Positions 13,370-24,720 of a DNA stretch of 64,000 nucleotides are shown here, piece after piece. Location of the stretch: the NCBI RefSeq assembly GCF_040954835.1, contig NC_090697.1, positions 38,810,788-38,874,787 of the forward strand, read 5' to 3'. A program made the translations under genes and the position numbers. The notes below the pieces were generated by a model. It was not told where the DNA came from. It made no database searches and saw nothing but the letters and a program-made list of their open reading frames with translations. The DNA is from Lepisosteus oculatus (lineage: Eukaryota > Chordata > Actinopteri > Semionotiformes > Lepisosteidae). How positions within the stretch are numbered: position 1 is the first letter of the stretch; every line of letters begins with the position of its first letter.

Positions 13370-13665
13370 TTTAGGGTAGCATGATGGCACATTTAATTAA
13401 CTTTGGGGCCCTGAATTATATTCTTGGGGTGCTATCGGCATGAAGTTTTTCTATTTTTCCTGTGTTCACATATATTTTCCTCAATCTGAAGACATGGTGG
13501 GACATTAAATAGCTTCTGTAAAAATTGGCTCTGGTGTGAGTGTATGCACATATTTGTATCTCTGAGATGGACTGGTGCTGCTGTGTTAGGCTCTATTTCC
13601 TTCTCAAACTGTATTGGATAAAGTGGTACCGAAAATAGATGGATTACAACGAAAAGCACTATTTC
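13370..13665 (+). repeat. Near full-length copy of fish repeat family A
   Basis: Starts 'agggtagcatgatggcac', continues through 'aattggctctggtgtgagtg' and 'tctgagatggactggtgctg', and ends 'aaaatagatggat'. Order and spacing match the roughly 330-bp consensus seen in many fish genomes. It is AT-shifted and diverged. Confidence 0.7.
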
Positions 13666-13669
13666 AACT

Positions 13670-14590
13670 ATTTCAATATAGTGATATTGTTACTACAAAT
13701 TCCACATAATTATAAAATTAAAACCTACCTTTTAAAACAGAAAGAAAAAATACCTAAATTGAATTCATCCTGTGTAGATAAAGTATCATTGTTTACAACC
13801 AAACTTGTACAAAGGAATGATTTGGAATTGATATTTGTTTCACAACAGTTATATTGGCAAAAATATGAAGTTACAGTTAAGAATATGGATTCCAGGCAGG
13901 GTAGGAGAGTTGTAATCCCAAATCCTTTGTAGAATTCTGCCGTGGTACTCTTGAGAAAAGAGCTTAATCAAATTGCTTCATCAAAATGTTCTTCTGTACA
14001 GAAGGGTACTCTCCAGGCCATCATTGAAAATATGCATTCATTTTCAAATCACATTTTCAGTTAAAATATTTAATAAAAACATACATTTGTATCACAGAAT
14101 CACTACATATTTTTATTCCATTTGAACATCGTAATATTTCATTAATCTTAAACTGTTTATGAGTTTTTGAGTGAAATGACAAGCACTAAATATAGTACTA
14201 TTCAAATTCTGCATTAATTGAAACTCCTTTTTTTGATTCAGTCCAAATTATTTCAAATCTATAACAAAGAATCATGTCACATTCACTTTAGATGTTTGTA
14301 CAAAAAAATAAAATGCTCAACACAAACCAGAAACAAATTAATTCCTTTGACAGTTACTCATGTGTATGACAACTAAATCTAGGAATGATTCTTAACCTTC
14401 TGCAATGAAAGGGAGTTATTCTTGGCAATTGCTGACAGATGGAGCACTTACAGATCACTATGGCTGAGTGCAGTCATGTCTTTGACAGCTTAGATGAAGG
14501 CATCATCTATCTAAACTGAAACTGATATAGTTATCTATAACCTGAAAATGTTACATTGTAAATGTTGCTCCTACTCACTTAAAAGAGAAT
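13670..14590. other. Intergenic DNA
   Basis: An open frame of 97 codons at 13639-13932 begins inside the repeat tail and shows no protein family. Nothing else was recognised. Confidence 0.5.
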
Positions 14591-14594
14591 TCTT

Positions 14595-14810
14595 CACCAC
14601 CTCCTGAAATGTTGATATTGTGAATATTTTCTACTTCAGGTATTTGTCACCCAGTGGCAGGTTTAGAATAGACATAAATTTGAGTATCATCTGCATAGAA
14701 ATGGAAATTCAGTCTATTTTAGTTTTTGGCCAGGAAAACATGTTAATGCTCAATAGCAGTCGACCCAGTATTGCGCCCTGTGGTACACCAAGATTTACAT
14801 AAGACAGTAC
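14595..14810. repeat. Possible interspersed repeat fragment
   Basis: 'gagtatcatctgcatagaaa' and 'ccctgtggtacaccaagat' match a phrase pattern of a dispersed fish repeat ('catctgcata..', '..ccttgtggaacacca'). Strand and family are uncertain. Confidence 0.35.
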
Positions 14811-14814
14811 TTGA

Positions 14815-15753
14815 TATGATAAATAAACTCTCAAACTGAATATGTATTATGTCATATTACATGAAATACAGTATATGATGAGAAAAAATGTGTTTTTGTT
14901 AATAAGGTTCTAAAGTCAGGTGGTGTGGGTCATATTGTATATTCTAGTGATGTATCCATATAGTTATCAATACCTGGAATCCGGCCTGCAATACAATACA
15001 CAAGAATAAATACAGGCAGAGAATTGGAACATAGACAGGAGAGAAAGTTCTACTGCCGGGTCAGTGATATTATTTGGCATTGACTGACATTGACTTTTGC
15101 CCTCTGCCCAATTAATTCTGCAATTGGTCATTTAGGTTAAAATCTGGCCGGTCATGAATGATGCTGATTAGACATTTTATTTTGATCTTGAATTGTAAAT
15201 AAAATATAGAACTGAAAATAAAGACAGAAACATTTTTTCCAGCTTTGTGTTTTGTGTTGACATTGTAATACTAACAACATTCATCTGAGTCACCAGAAAT
15301 GCGTGACCATTTTGTTGTTAGGCTGTTACATTCTCAGAACAAGTAAACCCTGACATAGACATAGACCCTTTAGAGATTGTTATAGAAATATATATTATAG
15401 TACCTGCAAACGCAAAAGGTTTCTTGAAAGACATAACCAAGAGGCTCTTAAATCATATTAACAATCTAGTAATAATTTGTTGTTAACAACTGTGTATACT
15501 ACAAGGGAGCTAAAAATTAAAGATCCAACTGAAAGAAATTATCGATTTAATTTGTTTAAATAAAGTTACATTTTCCACAATGAAATATCAGACACAAAAA
15601 ATTACTTTAGCAAAGACACTACAGAACTCAGTATGGTTCCTATCAATATGTATTATATCCCACAAATTTAGATTTAAAAGTCTTCAAAGCTTTGCATGAA
15701 ATCAGATCAAGGCAAAACACATCTGGTTATTGTTGAACAGTATATGAATCTCA
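14815..15753. other. Intergenic DNA
   Basis: AT-rich. No gene or recognised repeat. Confidence 0.55.
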
Positions 15754-16228
15754 CCTACTGTCACGATTATAGTCCCCCCTCCTTAAGGGTGCTCCAGCCC
15801 TCTCTCTTCAGACTTAATTCTGTGCACCTGACCCCTTTTCCCAGCCCACCTTAAAAGCCAGGCACTGACGTTCATCCTGGCTCTGCATCTGGTTTCCGCA
15901 CCGTGCGAGTCCGGGACCTGGAAGCGCCTGGTCCCGTTAAGGTTTTAACCTCTGTTCCTGTTCCTTGTCCGCCAGTTCCGACCCGGTTCATGTTTTTAAT
16001 TCCTTGTTTGGATGGATCACCTGGCTATAGACTGGTTTTTGGATTCCCGCTATGGATTATTTTTGGATTGTTTGCCTCGGCCACACCTTCCCCGTGCACC
16101 AGCGCACTTTGGACACGCCCCCCCTGTTTTCAGCCCCGTATCCCTGCATTACTTTTTCCTAGTGTTTCCCACTTCTTCGGATTGTGTCGTCCGCATAGGG
16201 TCCGGAAAGAACTGTTCATTACACCTAC
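15754..16228 (+). mobile_element. Solo LTR with 5-bp target site duplication (CCTAC)
   Basis: A 465-bp LTR at 15759-16223 begins TGTCACGATTATAG and ends CTGTTCATTACA, with the inverted TG...CA ends of LTR retrotransposons. Perfect CCTAC duplications flank it at 15754-15758 and 16224-16228. It is GC-rich against AT-rich surroundings and has no internal region, so it is a solo LTR left by recombination. It is clearly related to the LTR at 35322-35854 (shared 'gtttgcctcggccacac', 'catagggtcc'). The superfamily is inferred to be Ty3/gypsy-like and is not proven. Confidence 0.88.
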
Positions 16229-16280
16229 TTTGAATTAAAGAAAAGCTAGTAGATTATAAGACATAAATGGAGTTTTTAAT

Positions 16281-18668
16281 GAAAGTTCGGGAGGAATGAA
16301 GGCAGCCGCGCTCATTCGACATAGCTGCTGCAATTCTCACTAATCCCGACGTAAGCAACTGGTCTCCATAAATATCAAACGTCACCCTCTCCTCTTCCTC
16401 GTTCGTTTTCTGCATACCACATCAATCCCATTGGTATAGCGGTCTGTCTGGGCGCCTGGCTCGCTAAGGCCAACATCTCCAGTGCCGTTAAAGTTATGCC
16501 TCCTGACCCAGACCTCTGGCACCTCTTCGGAATTCATTGGCGGAACAAGTTCTTCGCAGTCCGCCTTACCTTCGGACGTAGGAGTAGCCCAAAACATTTT
16601 CGGTACCTTAGCCGAAGCTCTCGGTTGAATCCCCTCGAATAACTATAAGTTTCCTTTTCTCGTCCACCATCTCAACGATTTTCTTACCATAGACTTTCCT
16701 CACACCCCACCTGCAAGAGCCTCCACCACACTTCTTTCTGTTTTTAGGAACTAGGGGTACCCCTTGCCATGGACAAAACAACTGGCCCCTCTCATATAAT
16801 CCAATTCCTCGGGATCACCCTCAATTCCATCAATTTCTCCGCTTCCCTGCCTCGCGACAAAATCGACAGGATCCAGATGTATATCTCTATCTATTCTTCT
16901 GCCAAATTTCGCACAAAGAGGGAACTTCTCGGCCACTTCAATTACGCCATGCCTATCATCCCTCAAGGACGGTCTACTTTCTCGACCTCGCGTCTTCCGT
17001 GCCCTCTCTTTACCACCATGTAAGCCCTTCAGCCAACTGCAAATCCGAGCTCAGGCTTTGGCAGCTTTTCTTGGCCAACTCGAATGGCATATCTCTTTTC
17101 TACGATGACCTCCTCTCTGACACTGAAGATATCCAGCTTTTCACAGACGCAGCCCCCTCAGTCGGTTTCGGAGACTATTACAAAGGCCAATGGTTTCCGG
17201 CCCCTTGGCCTCCTGATTTCTCTCCAATCCCTCTCGCCAACCAGTCATCGGCCTTGTTAGAAATATTTCCAATTGTCGTTGCTGCTTCTCTTTGGGGCCA
17301 CAATTGGAAACATAAACCATCCTCATCCATTCGGCCATCCATGCAGTAGTTCATATAATCAACAAAGGAAGGTTTTCATCCCAATCCATCATGAAATTCC
17401 TCTGCCGCCTTAAATGGATTTCTCTCACACATCAACTCATCCGCGTAGCTGCTCACATTCCAGGCCACCTTAATGAGATAGCTGACTCTCTCTCTCGCTT
17501 CAGGAACTTGGCACCTGATGCAAGACTGAACCCGTGCACAGTATCTCCCTATTCGGAACTCATGTTCCTCTGAATTATCCTTTCCATCACTATCTCCAGC
17601 CGGCCCAGCAAACTATCCTCTTAGGGATCGCCCCTTGAACTCTCGATTCTTACTGCACTGCCTGGAAGGGCTTCCAATCCTTCCACCTCTCCGCGAACAT
17701 AATTCCGTTCTTTCGACATTCTCACCGTATCATCCTTCGTTCGGTATCGTAGAAACTCACTCAAGGTACAAGCATCCACCACCAAAGTATACCTGTGCGG
17801 CATCCACTCCTTTTCGGCACGATCTGTCCATCCCTTACACACCCTCAAATCACTCTCCTTAAAGGCTTTCAGTGGCTTGAAAACCACTTCCGAACCTACG
17901 CGCACCACTTACCTCAGACATCCTTGAATCCTGCATCAACGTTGTCAGGTCAGGTTACCACTCACCCCGGGTTGACCGCCCTCTTGAATCTTTATTCTTG
18001 TTAGCCTTCTTTATCTTCCTAAGGTGCTCCGAAATGACCGCTAATTCCACATCCTTCGATCCTTCTCCTCAACCCTGCTTATCCAACATCTCCATCTTAT
18101 CTTCCGAGACACTGACCTTCTATCTCAAGAAAAGCAAAACCAACCAACTCAGATCCGCCACTCTCATGTATTATTTCAAACTGTTCCTACATAAGCCCTT
18201 ACGAGCCTCTATCCCATTACGCACATCTTCGCACCTCTGCCGAAGCTTTGCCTACTGCCCCTCTGTTCGCAAATGAGAAGGGCTGTATCATGATACCCTC
18301 CTAAACAATTCTCCGGGCACTCCTTTAGATCAGGGGCTGCATCCTCCGCCGCTCGCCAAGGCATACCCTAGTATCTCATCAAGCAACTCGGCCGTTGATC
18401 CTCCGAGGCTTACCATGCATACATTAAAACTAACCCCGATATCCTCAAGCAGGAACTTTCTCTCCTCGGCTGAATTGGCCCAATAATCTTTTGTTTTTGT
18501 TTTTCTGCACTGGTGACTGGGGGTCCCGCTTGGTTCTTTTGGGGGTCCTATCCTCCCCGTCCAACGGCCGGGAGGTTGGCCCTCAGCCAAGTGGGTTACG
18601 CCAAATCTCCACATCACAATAAACGATTCTAATTTCTCCCAAGCTTTCGGCTGCTGTCATTCCTCGTG
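16281..18668 (+). pseudogene. Decayed DIRS-like tyrosine-recombinase retrotransposon
   Basis: Plus-strand fragments appear in the order reverse transcriptase, RNase H, tyrosine recombinase. RT: GAWLAKANISSAVKVMPPD at about 16449-16510, then HLNDFL at 16668-16685, where the usual Asp-Asp is Asn-Asp, then FLGITL and KRELLGHFNYA (16805-16945). RNase H: FTDAAPSVGFGDYY near 17137-17180 and HIPGHLNEIADSLSRF near 17450-17500. Recombinase: FLRCSEMTA at about 18010-18040 and HSFRSGAASSA at 18318-18350 (the catalytic His and first Arg motif), ending in a SEAYHAYIK tyrosine motif before the stop at 18471-18473. Stops and frameshifts occur throughout, including TAG and TGA inside the recombinase. A gag region was not seen. 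The ends share an imperfect inverted repeat (16291-16307 with 18648-18664), as expected for DIRS rather than LTR elements. Confidence 0.85.
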
Positions 18669-18669
18669 A

Positions 18670-20394
18670 ATTATATATAATGGTAGAATTCAAAGAGCTA
18701 TTCTGAGCTATTCTTTCATAATAAAAATAACAAAATTAATAAAATTCTCCTTATAGTCAGGAATAAATCCAAGTGTGGCTATGTGGGTTCTTTGTTTCTG
18801 ACATAGCTTAAAGGTGGAATAGTAAACAAAATACAAACGTAAATGTTTTCTTACAGTAATTACAAAGTAAACACAAATATAAGACACCTAAACTATCTAC
18901 AAATTATGTATGAAGACTGAAAGTAGATGGGTCCAGGCCTTCAAAAATTTACCAAGATACTGCTTTTTACATAGAAAAGACCCTCCACAGGTCATTCTGC
19001 TTTCTTAAACTAACTAAAAACTAAAATGACAATTTCTCTAAAATAGATTACTAAACCACTCTGACTTGGTGGGTATTGTATTAAAATAAATATTCTCTCA
19101 CACATAAAAAGATACAGACACTGGAGCTTTGGAACTCACTTGATGCATTTTATTTTCTATATCCTTAGAAAAGATGAGGGAGGTAATTATGATGGCCAAA
19201 CATCTGATATACTGTACTGAGTCAGTCTTTTATACCATTCACCCTTTACATTTCAGTGTATCATTACTTTATTCTGACTCCTTTTAGAGCAGTCTTCTCC
19301 TACAATATTTGTTCCCATTCAAAGGGAACTCAGTACATGTGGCTACACTATACAATCAGCTCTAATATTCTTTTCTAAACTCAATTTAAAAACTATACCC
19401 TGACTAAACAGAATGAGTGGTGAATGGAATGTCCAGCAGATATGTGTAACCCATAATGGTATAACTAGTATACCCCTGATACATTGTTATATGTAGGAAT
19501 ATATATGTATGTATAAATGTCTGTATTTTCTCATATCACACTCCAACCATCATAAGCAGTACAGAATAATCAATCTATATATACATATACAGTATAGCTG
19601 TAATTTACATAATCATCCTTTGATACAGACAGTGATATATGTACCTTCAAAGGCTCCACTAGCTTATTAACTTCATGTAGAAATATACTGGTTCAGGGAA
19701 TGTGCCCAACTTCTATCTTGGGACTAAAGCAATATTCTATGTAGGACATTTTGAGTTATGGCCTTCATTCATTCTTTCCTGTAACACCTGGCAACCTTTT
19801 ACAGCTATGCAACAATATAAAACACGACACTGATATTGTTTCACACAGAATATGATTTTCAAAAGCCATATTCTCCTTCATTAACAAAAATAATTTTGAA
19901 GACACATTTGTTAACTTGCATAGTTTCTCTTATAATGTGCATTGTATACTATACATGAGTCAGTATAAAACAATGGTAGTTAATCAGTGATAGTTTCCTG
20001 AAAATATTTTAGGCAATTCTTTTCCTTCTTCAGTATCATATTACGTTTCCTGAAGTTATTTCTGTAAACTAACAAAAACTAATGTAGGATATTAGTGTGT
20101 AGAAACAAAACAAAATCTAATAAGATGAATAACTATAATATAGATTTTGTCTGTTATCTATTCAAATACATTCTCATACTACTTTACAGTACAATACTGT
20201 GGCTCCTTTTTTGACAGACATTATTTTTATTGTACAAAACCTGGCACCTGCCCTTTTTTAAATATGGGCCTTTAATACAGTGATACGTAGCCTTGTAAGT
20301 TTCTTGAAGCAGAACTGTAGGTTTACATTACATTTTCTGTAATGTCATTCCTTACCATGAGTTGAGTCATGAATATGAATGTGTAGTGTAGCAT
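18670..20394. other. AT-rich intergenic DNA
   Basis: No coding potential. TA-rich short runs near 19490-19520 and 19575-19600. Confidence 0.55.
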
Positions 20395-20397
20395 TTT

Positions 20398-20472
20398 TTA
20401 TACAGTGCTTATCAGACATATTCATCCCCCTTGGATTTTATTTATTGTGTTACAATATGGAATCATAGCATA
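20398..20472 (+). repeat. Tc1-like terminal inverted repeat fragment
   Basis: 'tacagtgcttatcagacata' followed by 'ttcatcccccttggatttta' and 'ttgtgttacaatatggaatc' matches the outer end of a Tc1-like family distinct from the intact copies. It is cut off on the right by the following repeat. Confidence 0.6.
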
Positions 20473-20477
20473 TTTAA

Positions 20478-20900
20478 TTACAATAATAAAAAAAAACTTG
20501 ATTTTATATAGTGCATTCAAAGGTATCTTCTCTAAACACTTTACAGAATGACAAGATATGCATAATGAAAACACACCATTAGAGAAGACAGTGGATGGGG
20601 ATACTGAATATGGTAGGAGCAAAGAGGTATATAACAGAACCAGTTAGCTAAAGACCCTTCTAAAGAAGAAGGTTTTGAGTCTAGATTTGAAGGAATTTAG
20701 GAAAGATGACTCTCTGATATCCTTAGGGATAGAGTTCCAGAGCTCTGGAGCATAACACTTACCCCTAGAGTGTAGATGGGCTTAGGGGACAGATAGGATA
20801 CCAGAATTAGAAGAGCAAAGGTTGTGAAGTGGGGAGTAGGATGATAGTATTCAATGCATAGCCTTATAGGTGATTAATTAGGATTAGGTGATTATAATTA
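20478..20900 (+). repeat. Interspersed repeat ('tatatagcgcctttcaaagg' type)
   Basis: 'cttgattttatatagtgcat', 'ctaaacactttacagaatga' and 'tagagttccagagctctgg' follow the order of a dispersed fish repeat whose head also occurs at 58.85-58.98 kb in this window. Confidence 0.6.
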
Positions 20901-20904
20901 GAAT

Positions 20905-20995
20905 TGTTCGCTATTGATTGACACAAAACATTCTATAATGTCAATATGAAAACAAAATTCCAACTTCAGGGAGCTTGAGCAATTTTGCAGATGTC
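20905..20995. other. Short spacer
   Basis: Nothing recognised. Confidence 0.5.
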
Positions 20996-20999
20996 ACAG

Positions 21000-21165
21000 T
21001 TCTTGGGGTTTCCGCCCTTGCCGCTCCTGCCCTGCCAGTTCATCCCTCTTTGCCTGGGCATGAACCCGGGTTTCTGGCGTCACACAACAGGGAACTTGCC
21101 GGCTGAGCTAAAGGAGAACTCCCCCAGCTGGGCCGCTGTTATACGCAGGGGCGTTTTCATTACAC
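21000..21165 (-). repeat. tRNA-like sequence, probable SINE head or tRNA relic
   Basis: On the minus strand, an A-box-like 'TTAGCTCAGCCGG' (21111-21099) is followed, at tRNA spacing, by a B-box-like 'GGGTTCATGCCC' (21067-21056). The implied tRNA body is about 76 nt, near 21120-21045. The D-stem and acceptor stem pair poorly, so a functional tRNA is unlikely. The GC-rich patch contrasts with the AT-rich surroundings. Confidence 0.45.
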
Positions 21166-21428
21166 AAAGAAGAATGGGTGAAATTTGCAGTGTCCAGACT
21201 GCTAAGGTGCTTCTACTTAATATTGACTCAAGGGATGCAAATACTTGTGCAGTCAGTTATTTTCTGTTTTATGTTTGGAATTAATATAGGTGGATCTGTA
21301 CTATTGCGTTTACACTTTGACATTCTAGAATGTTTTATGGCAATCAATGGCAGAAAATCCCAGTTAAATACATTATGATCCCATATTTTAACACAATAAA
21401 ATGATAAAAGGTCCAAAGGGACTGCATA

Positions 21429-23062
21429 TACAGTGCCTTGCGAAAGTATTCGGCCCCCTTGAACTTTTCAACCTTTTGCCACATTTCAGGCTTCAAACAT
21501 AAAGATATAATTTTTTTATTTTATGTGAAGAATCACCAACAAGTGGGACACAATTGTGAAGTGGAACGAAATCTATTGGATTTTTGAAACTTTTTTAACT
21601 AATAAAAAAATGAAAAGTGGGGCGTGCAAAATTATTCGGCCCCTTTACTTTCAGTGCAGCAAACTCACTCCAGAAGTTCAGCGAGGATCTCTGAATGATC
21701 CAATGTTGTCCTAAATGACTGATGGTGATAAATAGAATCCACCTGTGTGTAATCAAGTCTCTGTATAAATGCACCTGCTCTGTGATAGTCTCAAGGTTCT
21801 GTTGAAAGCGCAGAGAGCATCATGAAGACCAAGGAACACACCAGGCAGGTCCGTAATACTGTTGTGGAGAAGTTTAAAGCCGGATTTGGATACAAAAAGA
21901 TTTCCCAAGCTTCAAACATCCCAAGGAGCACTGTGCAAGCGATCATCTTGAAATGGAAGGAGTATCAGACCACTGCAAATCTACCAAGACTTGGCCGTCC
22001 CTCTAAACTTTCAGCTCAGACAAGGAGAAGACTGATCAGAGATGCAGCCAAGAGGCCCATGATCACTCTGGATGAACTGCAGAGAACTACAGCTGAGGTG
22101 GGAGAGTCTGTCCATAGGACAACAATCAGTCTTACACTGCACAAATCTGGCCTTTATGGAAGAGTGGCAAGAAGAAAGCCATTTCTCAAAGATATCCATA
22201 AAAAGTCTCGTCTAAAGTTTGCCACAAGCCACCTGGGAGACACCCCAAACATGTGGAAGAAGGTGCTCTGGTCAGATGAAACCAAAATCGAACTTTTTGG
22301 CCACAATGCAAAACGATATGTTTGGCGTAAAAGCAACACAGCTCATCACCCTCAACACACCATCCCCACTGTCAAACATGGTGGTGGCAGCATCATGGTT
22401 TGGGCCTGCTTTTCTTCAGCAGGGACAGGGAAGATGGTTAAAATTGAGGGGAAGATGGATGCAGCCAAATACAGGACCATTCTGGATGAAAACCTGTCGG
22501 AGTCTGCAAAAGACCTGAAACTGGGACAGAGATTTATCTTCCAACAAGACAATGATCCCAAACATACAGCAAAATCTACAAAGGAATGGTTCACAAATAA
22601 ACGTATCCAGGTGTTTGAATGGCCAAGTCAAAGTCCAGACCTGAATCCAATCGAGAATCTGTGGAAAGAGCTGAAAACTGCGGTTCACAAACGCTCTCCA
22701 TCCAACCTCACTGAGCTCGAGCTGTTTTGCAAGGAAGAATGGGCAAGAATTTCAGTCTCTCGATGTGCAAAACTGATAGAGACATACCCCAAGCGACTTG
22801 CAGCTGTAATCGCAGCAAAAGGTGGCTCTACAAAGTATTAACGCAAGGGGGCCGAATAATTTTGCACGCCCCACTTTTCATTTTTTTATTAGTTAAAAAA
22901 GTTTCAAAAATCCAATAGATTTCGTTCCACTTCACAATTGTGTCCCACTTGTTGGTGATTCTTCACATAAAATAAAAAATTTATATCTTTATGTTTAAAG
23001 CCTGAAATGTGGCAAAAGGTTGAAAAGTTCAAGGGGGCCGAATACTTTCGCAAGGCACTGTA
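21429..23062 (+). mobile_element. Intact Tc1-like DNA transposon, copy 1
   Basis: A 1630-bp element (21431-23060) flanked by TA duplications. Terminal inverted repeats of about 214 bp start CAGTGCCTTGCGAAAGTATT. Each holds an outer and an inner direct repeat built on 'TATTCGGCCCC', the IR/DR layout known from Sleeping Beauty-type elements. It encodes one uninterrupted transposase. Copies 2 and 3 are nearly identical, so the family moved recently. Confidence 0.97.
21822..22841 (+). CDS. Tc1/mariner-family DD34E transposase (copy 1)
   Basis: An intact 339-residue protein, the normal length for Tc1-like transposases. The N-terminal paired-like helix-turn-helix domains (about residues 1-110) bind the terminal repeats; they are joined by a linker with a GRPSK motif near residues 59-63. 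The catalytic domain carries D152 (in WSDETK), D243 (in QQDNDPKH) and E278 (in SPDLNPIENLW), with 34 residues between the last two, giving DD34E. A glycine-rich box (KHGGGSIMVW) is at about 185-194. The enzyme cuts and pastes the element into TA sites. The start is supported by alignment with related transposases (MKTKEH). It differs from copy 2 at four positions: L57P, G210E, S226L and Q236R. Activity is not shown by sequence alone. Confidence 0.97.
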   Translation: MKTKEHTRQVRNTVVEKFKAGFGYKKISQASNIPRSTVQAIILKWKEYQTTANLPRLGRPSKLSAQTRRRLIRDAAKRPMITLDELQRTTAEVGESVHRTTISLTLHKSGLYGRVARRKPFLKDIHKKSRLKFATSHLGDTPNMWKKVLWSDETKIELFGHNAKRYVWRKSNTAHHPQHTIPTVKHGGGSIMVWACFSSAGTGKMVKIEGKMDAAKYRTILDENLSESAKDLKLGQRFIFQQDNDPKHTAKSTKEWFTNKRIQVFEWPSQSPDLNPIENLWKELKTAVHKRSPSNLTELELFCKEEWARISVSRCAKLIETYPKRLAAVIAAKGGSTKY

Positions 23063-23249
23063 TTTGATAGCAATTGTGAATTTAGAATCAGTAATTGCTT
23101 TACTACGATCAGAAAAGTGTAAGTTACACAGTTCTGATAAATTTGATCATTTTCCCTTAATGACCATAATGATGTATTATGTAAGAAGAGAATAACTTTC
23201 AAACTCTCAGATTACTCTGAGATTCAAAACTTCCTACTGTCAAAACTTC

Positions 23250-23345
23250 TTTTTATCTTTCAGCATGGGATTATCCTTTACCTGTTCCCTTGTAGCAAAT
23301 GCACCTACAAGTAGTCAATTTCTTTAAAAAAAAAAGAATCAATGG
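23250..23345 (+). repeat. Diverged Penelope-type 3' end fragment
   Basis: 'tttatctttcagcatgggat' then 'tacctgttcccttgtagcaa' matches the tail block of the Penelope-type repeats at 13.2, 25.3 and 35.0 kb. The hairpin part is missing. Confidence 0.5.
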
Positions 23346-24000
23346 GTGTGCTGCAGTTTAGCAGTCGCTGACCACAGATTCAAAATGAATTTGGACAGGA
23401 TTTCACAAGGTTAGCACCTGGGCATCTCAAACACCTGCTGTAATTTCTGAAGAAAATGTTGTTGATGATGATCTCTAATAAATACTGACAGAACTTTGTA
23501 TTAATTTAAGAGAATGCTAAATGGTGGACTGCAACTGAAATTAGATGTAAATTAATTTTTATTATTTTATAAAAAGCTGTTTATTATATAAAAGGTCAGA
23601 AAAAAGCACTACTGTCTCCATCTATAACTGTAGTAATAAAGAGAATGAAAGACTATATTTATCGCTGTTTGTATATGTCTTTAATCCCTGTTAATTGCCC
23701 AAATAAATTCAATTATTTGTTCACAAAACTTTTTTATATATATATATTATTTTATATGTTTAAGGGTTTTATATTTTTTCTTTAGGAAAAAAAAACTTTT
23801 CTAAGTGAAATGGTAATGGAGATGCTGTTCACATGAAAATACAACATCTTGTACGTGGCCTTTCATAGAAGTGTCTCTTTAAAGCAATTTTAATTTTGCA
23901 CCTGATTTTTCACATTATAGAATATTATCAGGGAGCATTAGAATACTATTAGAATACTAATTTTAACTGGGTAACAGAGTCCGCCACATCAGTGTGTGTC
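23346..24000. other. Intergenic DNA
   Basis: No gene. A TA run near 23736-23750. Confidence 0.5.
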
Positions 24001-24029
24001 TACAGAAACTTCCTTCCTAATTCCTTTAG

Positions 24030-24720
24030 CTGACCCCCTATTCCCTGGCTTTTCTGGAAATGTTTCCAATATCTCAACCCCCATCCCTGACACCCCCCTT
24101 CTCAAAAAAAAGAAGAATTTCTTTTATTTCTGTCACTCTCTCTCCCCCTCTCTTCTCTTGCTGTCATACTCTCTCTCTTGCCAAGGCCTTCTTTTGTAAG
24201 CCATCTACTTGAAAGACTATTCAGTGAGTTTAGAATGAGGCCTCTCCACACGGCCACAGTGAAAGCAGTGTGTGTGGGTGGGTGTGCGGGAGTGTATGGA
24301 TTTGTGTGTGTGTGCTTGCCTGCCTAAGTCTTTATTTTATAAAAAGCTGTTTGAAGGCAAGCCCTACCCTTAGCCACTGAGGCAGCACACAGCACCCTGA
24401 CCCTGCCATCTGTATGCAAATCTCCGCAGACTAAGTAAACTTTGATAAAATGTTCTGGCCTTCCCTCTTTATGTGTTCAGCAATTATTGAGCACATTGGC
24501 CCTTTGTGTTATATTATTACACGTTGTGTGGAGTGGATACCCCTTAGCACCTGCGCCAACCCACAGCAGATGGCAGGCCCTGGCATCAATAGCAAGGTCC
24601 TGCCAAATACAGCCAGTCTATAGTTGGCATCCTGTATTTATTTTTTTGTTAATATGCATATTTGAGAGATTAGCATTACATAAAAAGTAGCCAATAAAGG
24701 TGCACAAACAATCTGGTGTA
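24030..24720. promoter_or_regulatory. Candidate conserved noncoding element
   Basis: This stretch is less AT-rich than its neighbours and has no coding frame of note. It contains a POU/octamer-like TATGCAAAT (24413-24421), a SOX-like CCTTTGTG near 24500, and 'attattgagcacattggcc'. A TG-rich run at 24268-24325 lies inside it. The call rests on composition and motifs only; no comparison with other genomes was possible. Confidence 0.3.

Noticed and set aside
18330..18617. 95-codon minus-strand frame
   Set aside because: It is a shadow of the DIRS-like recombinase C-terminus, which is read on the plus strand.
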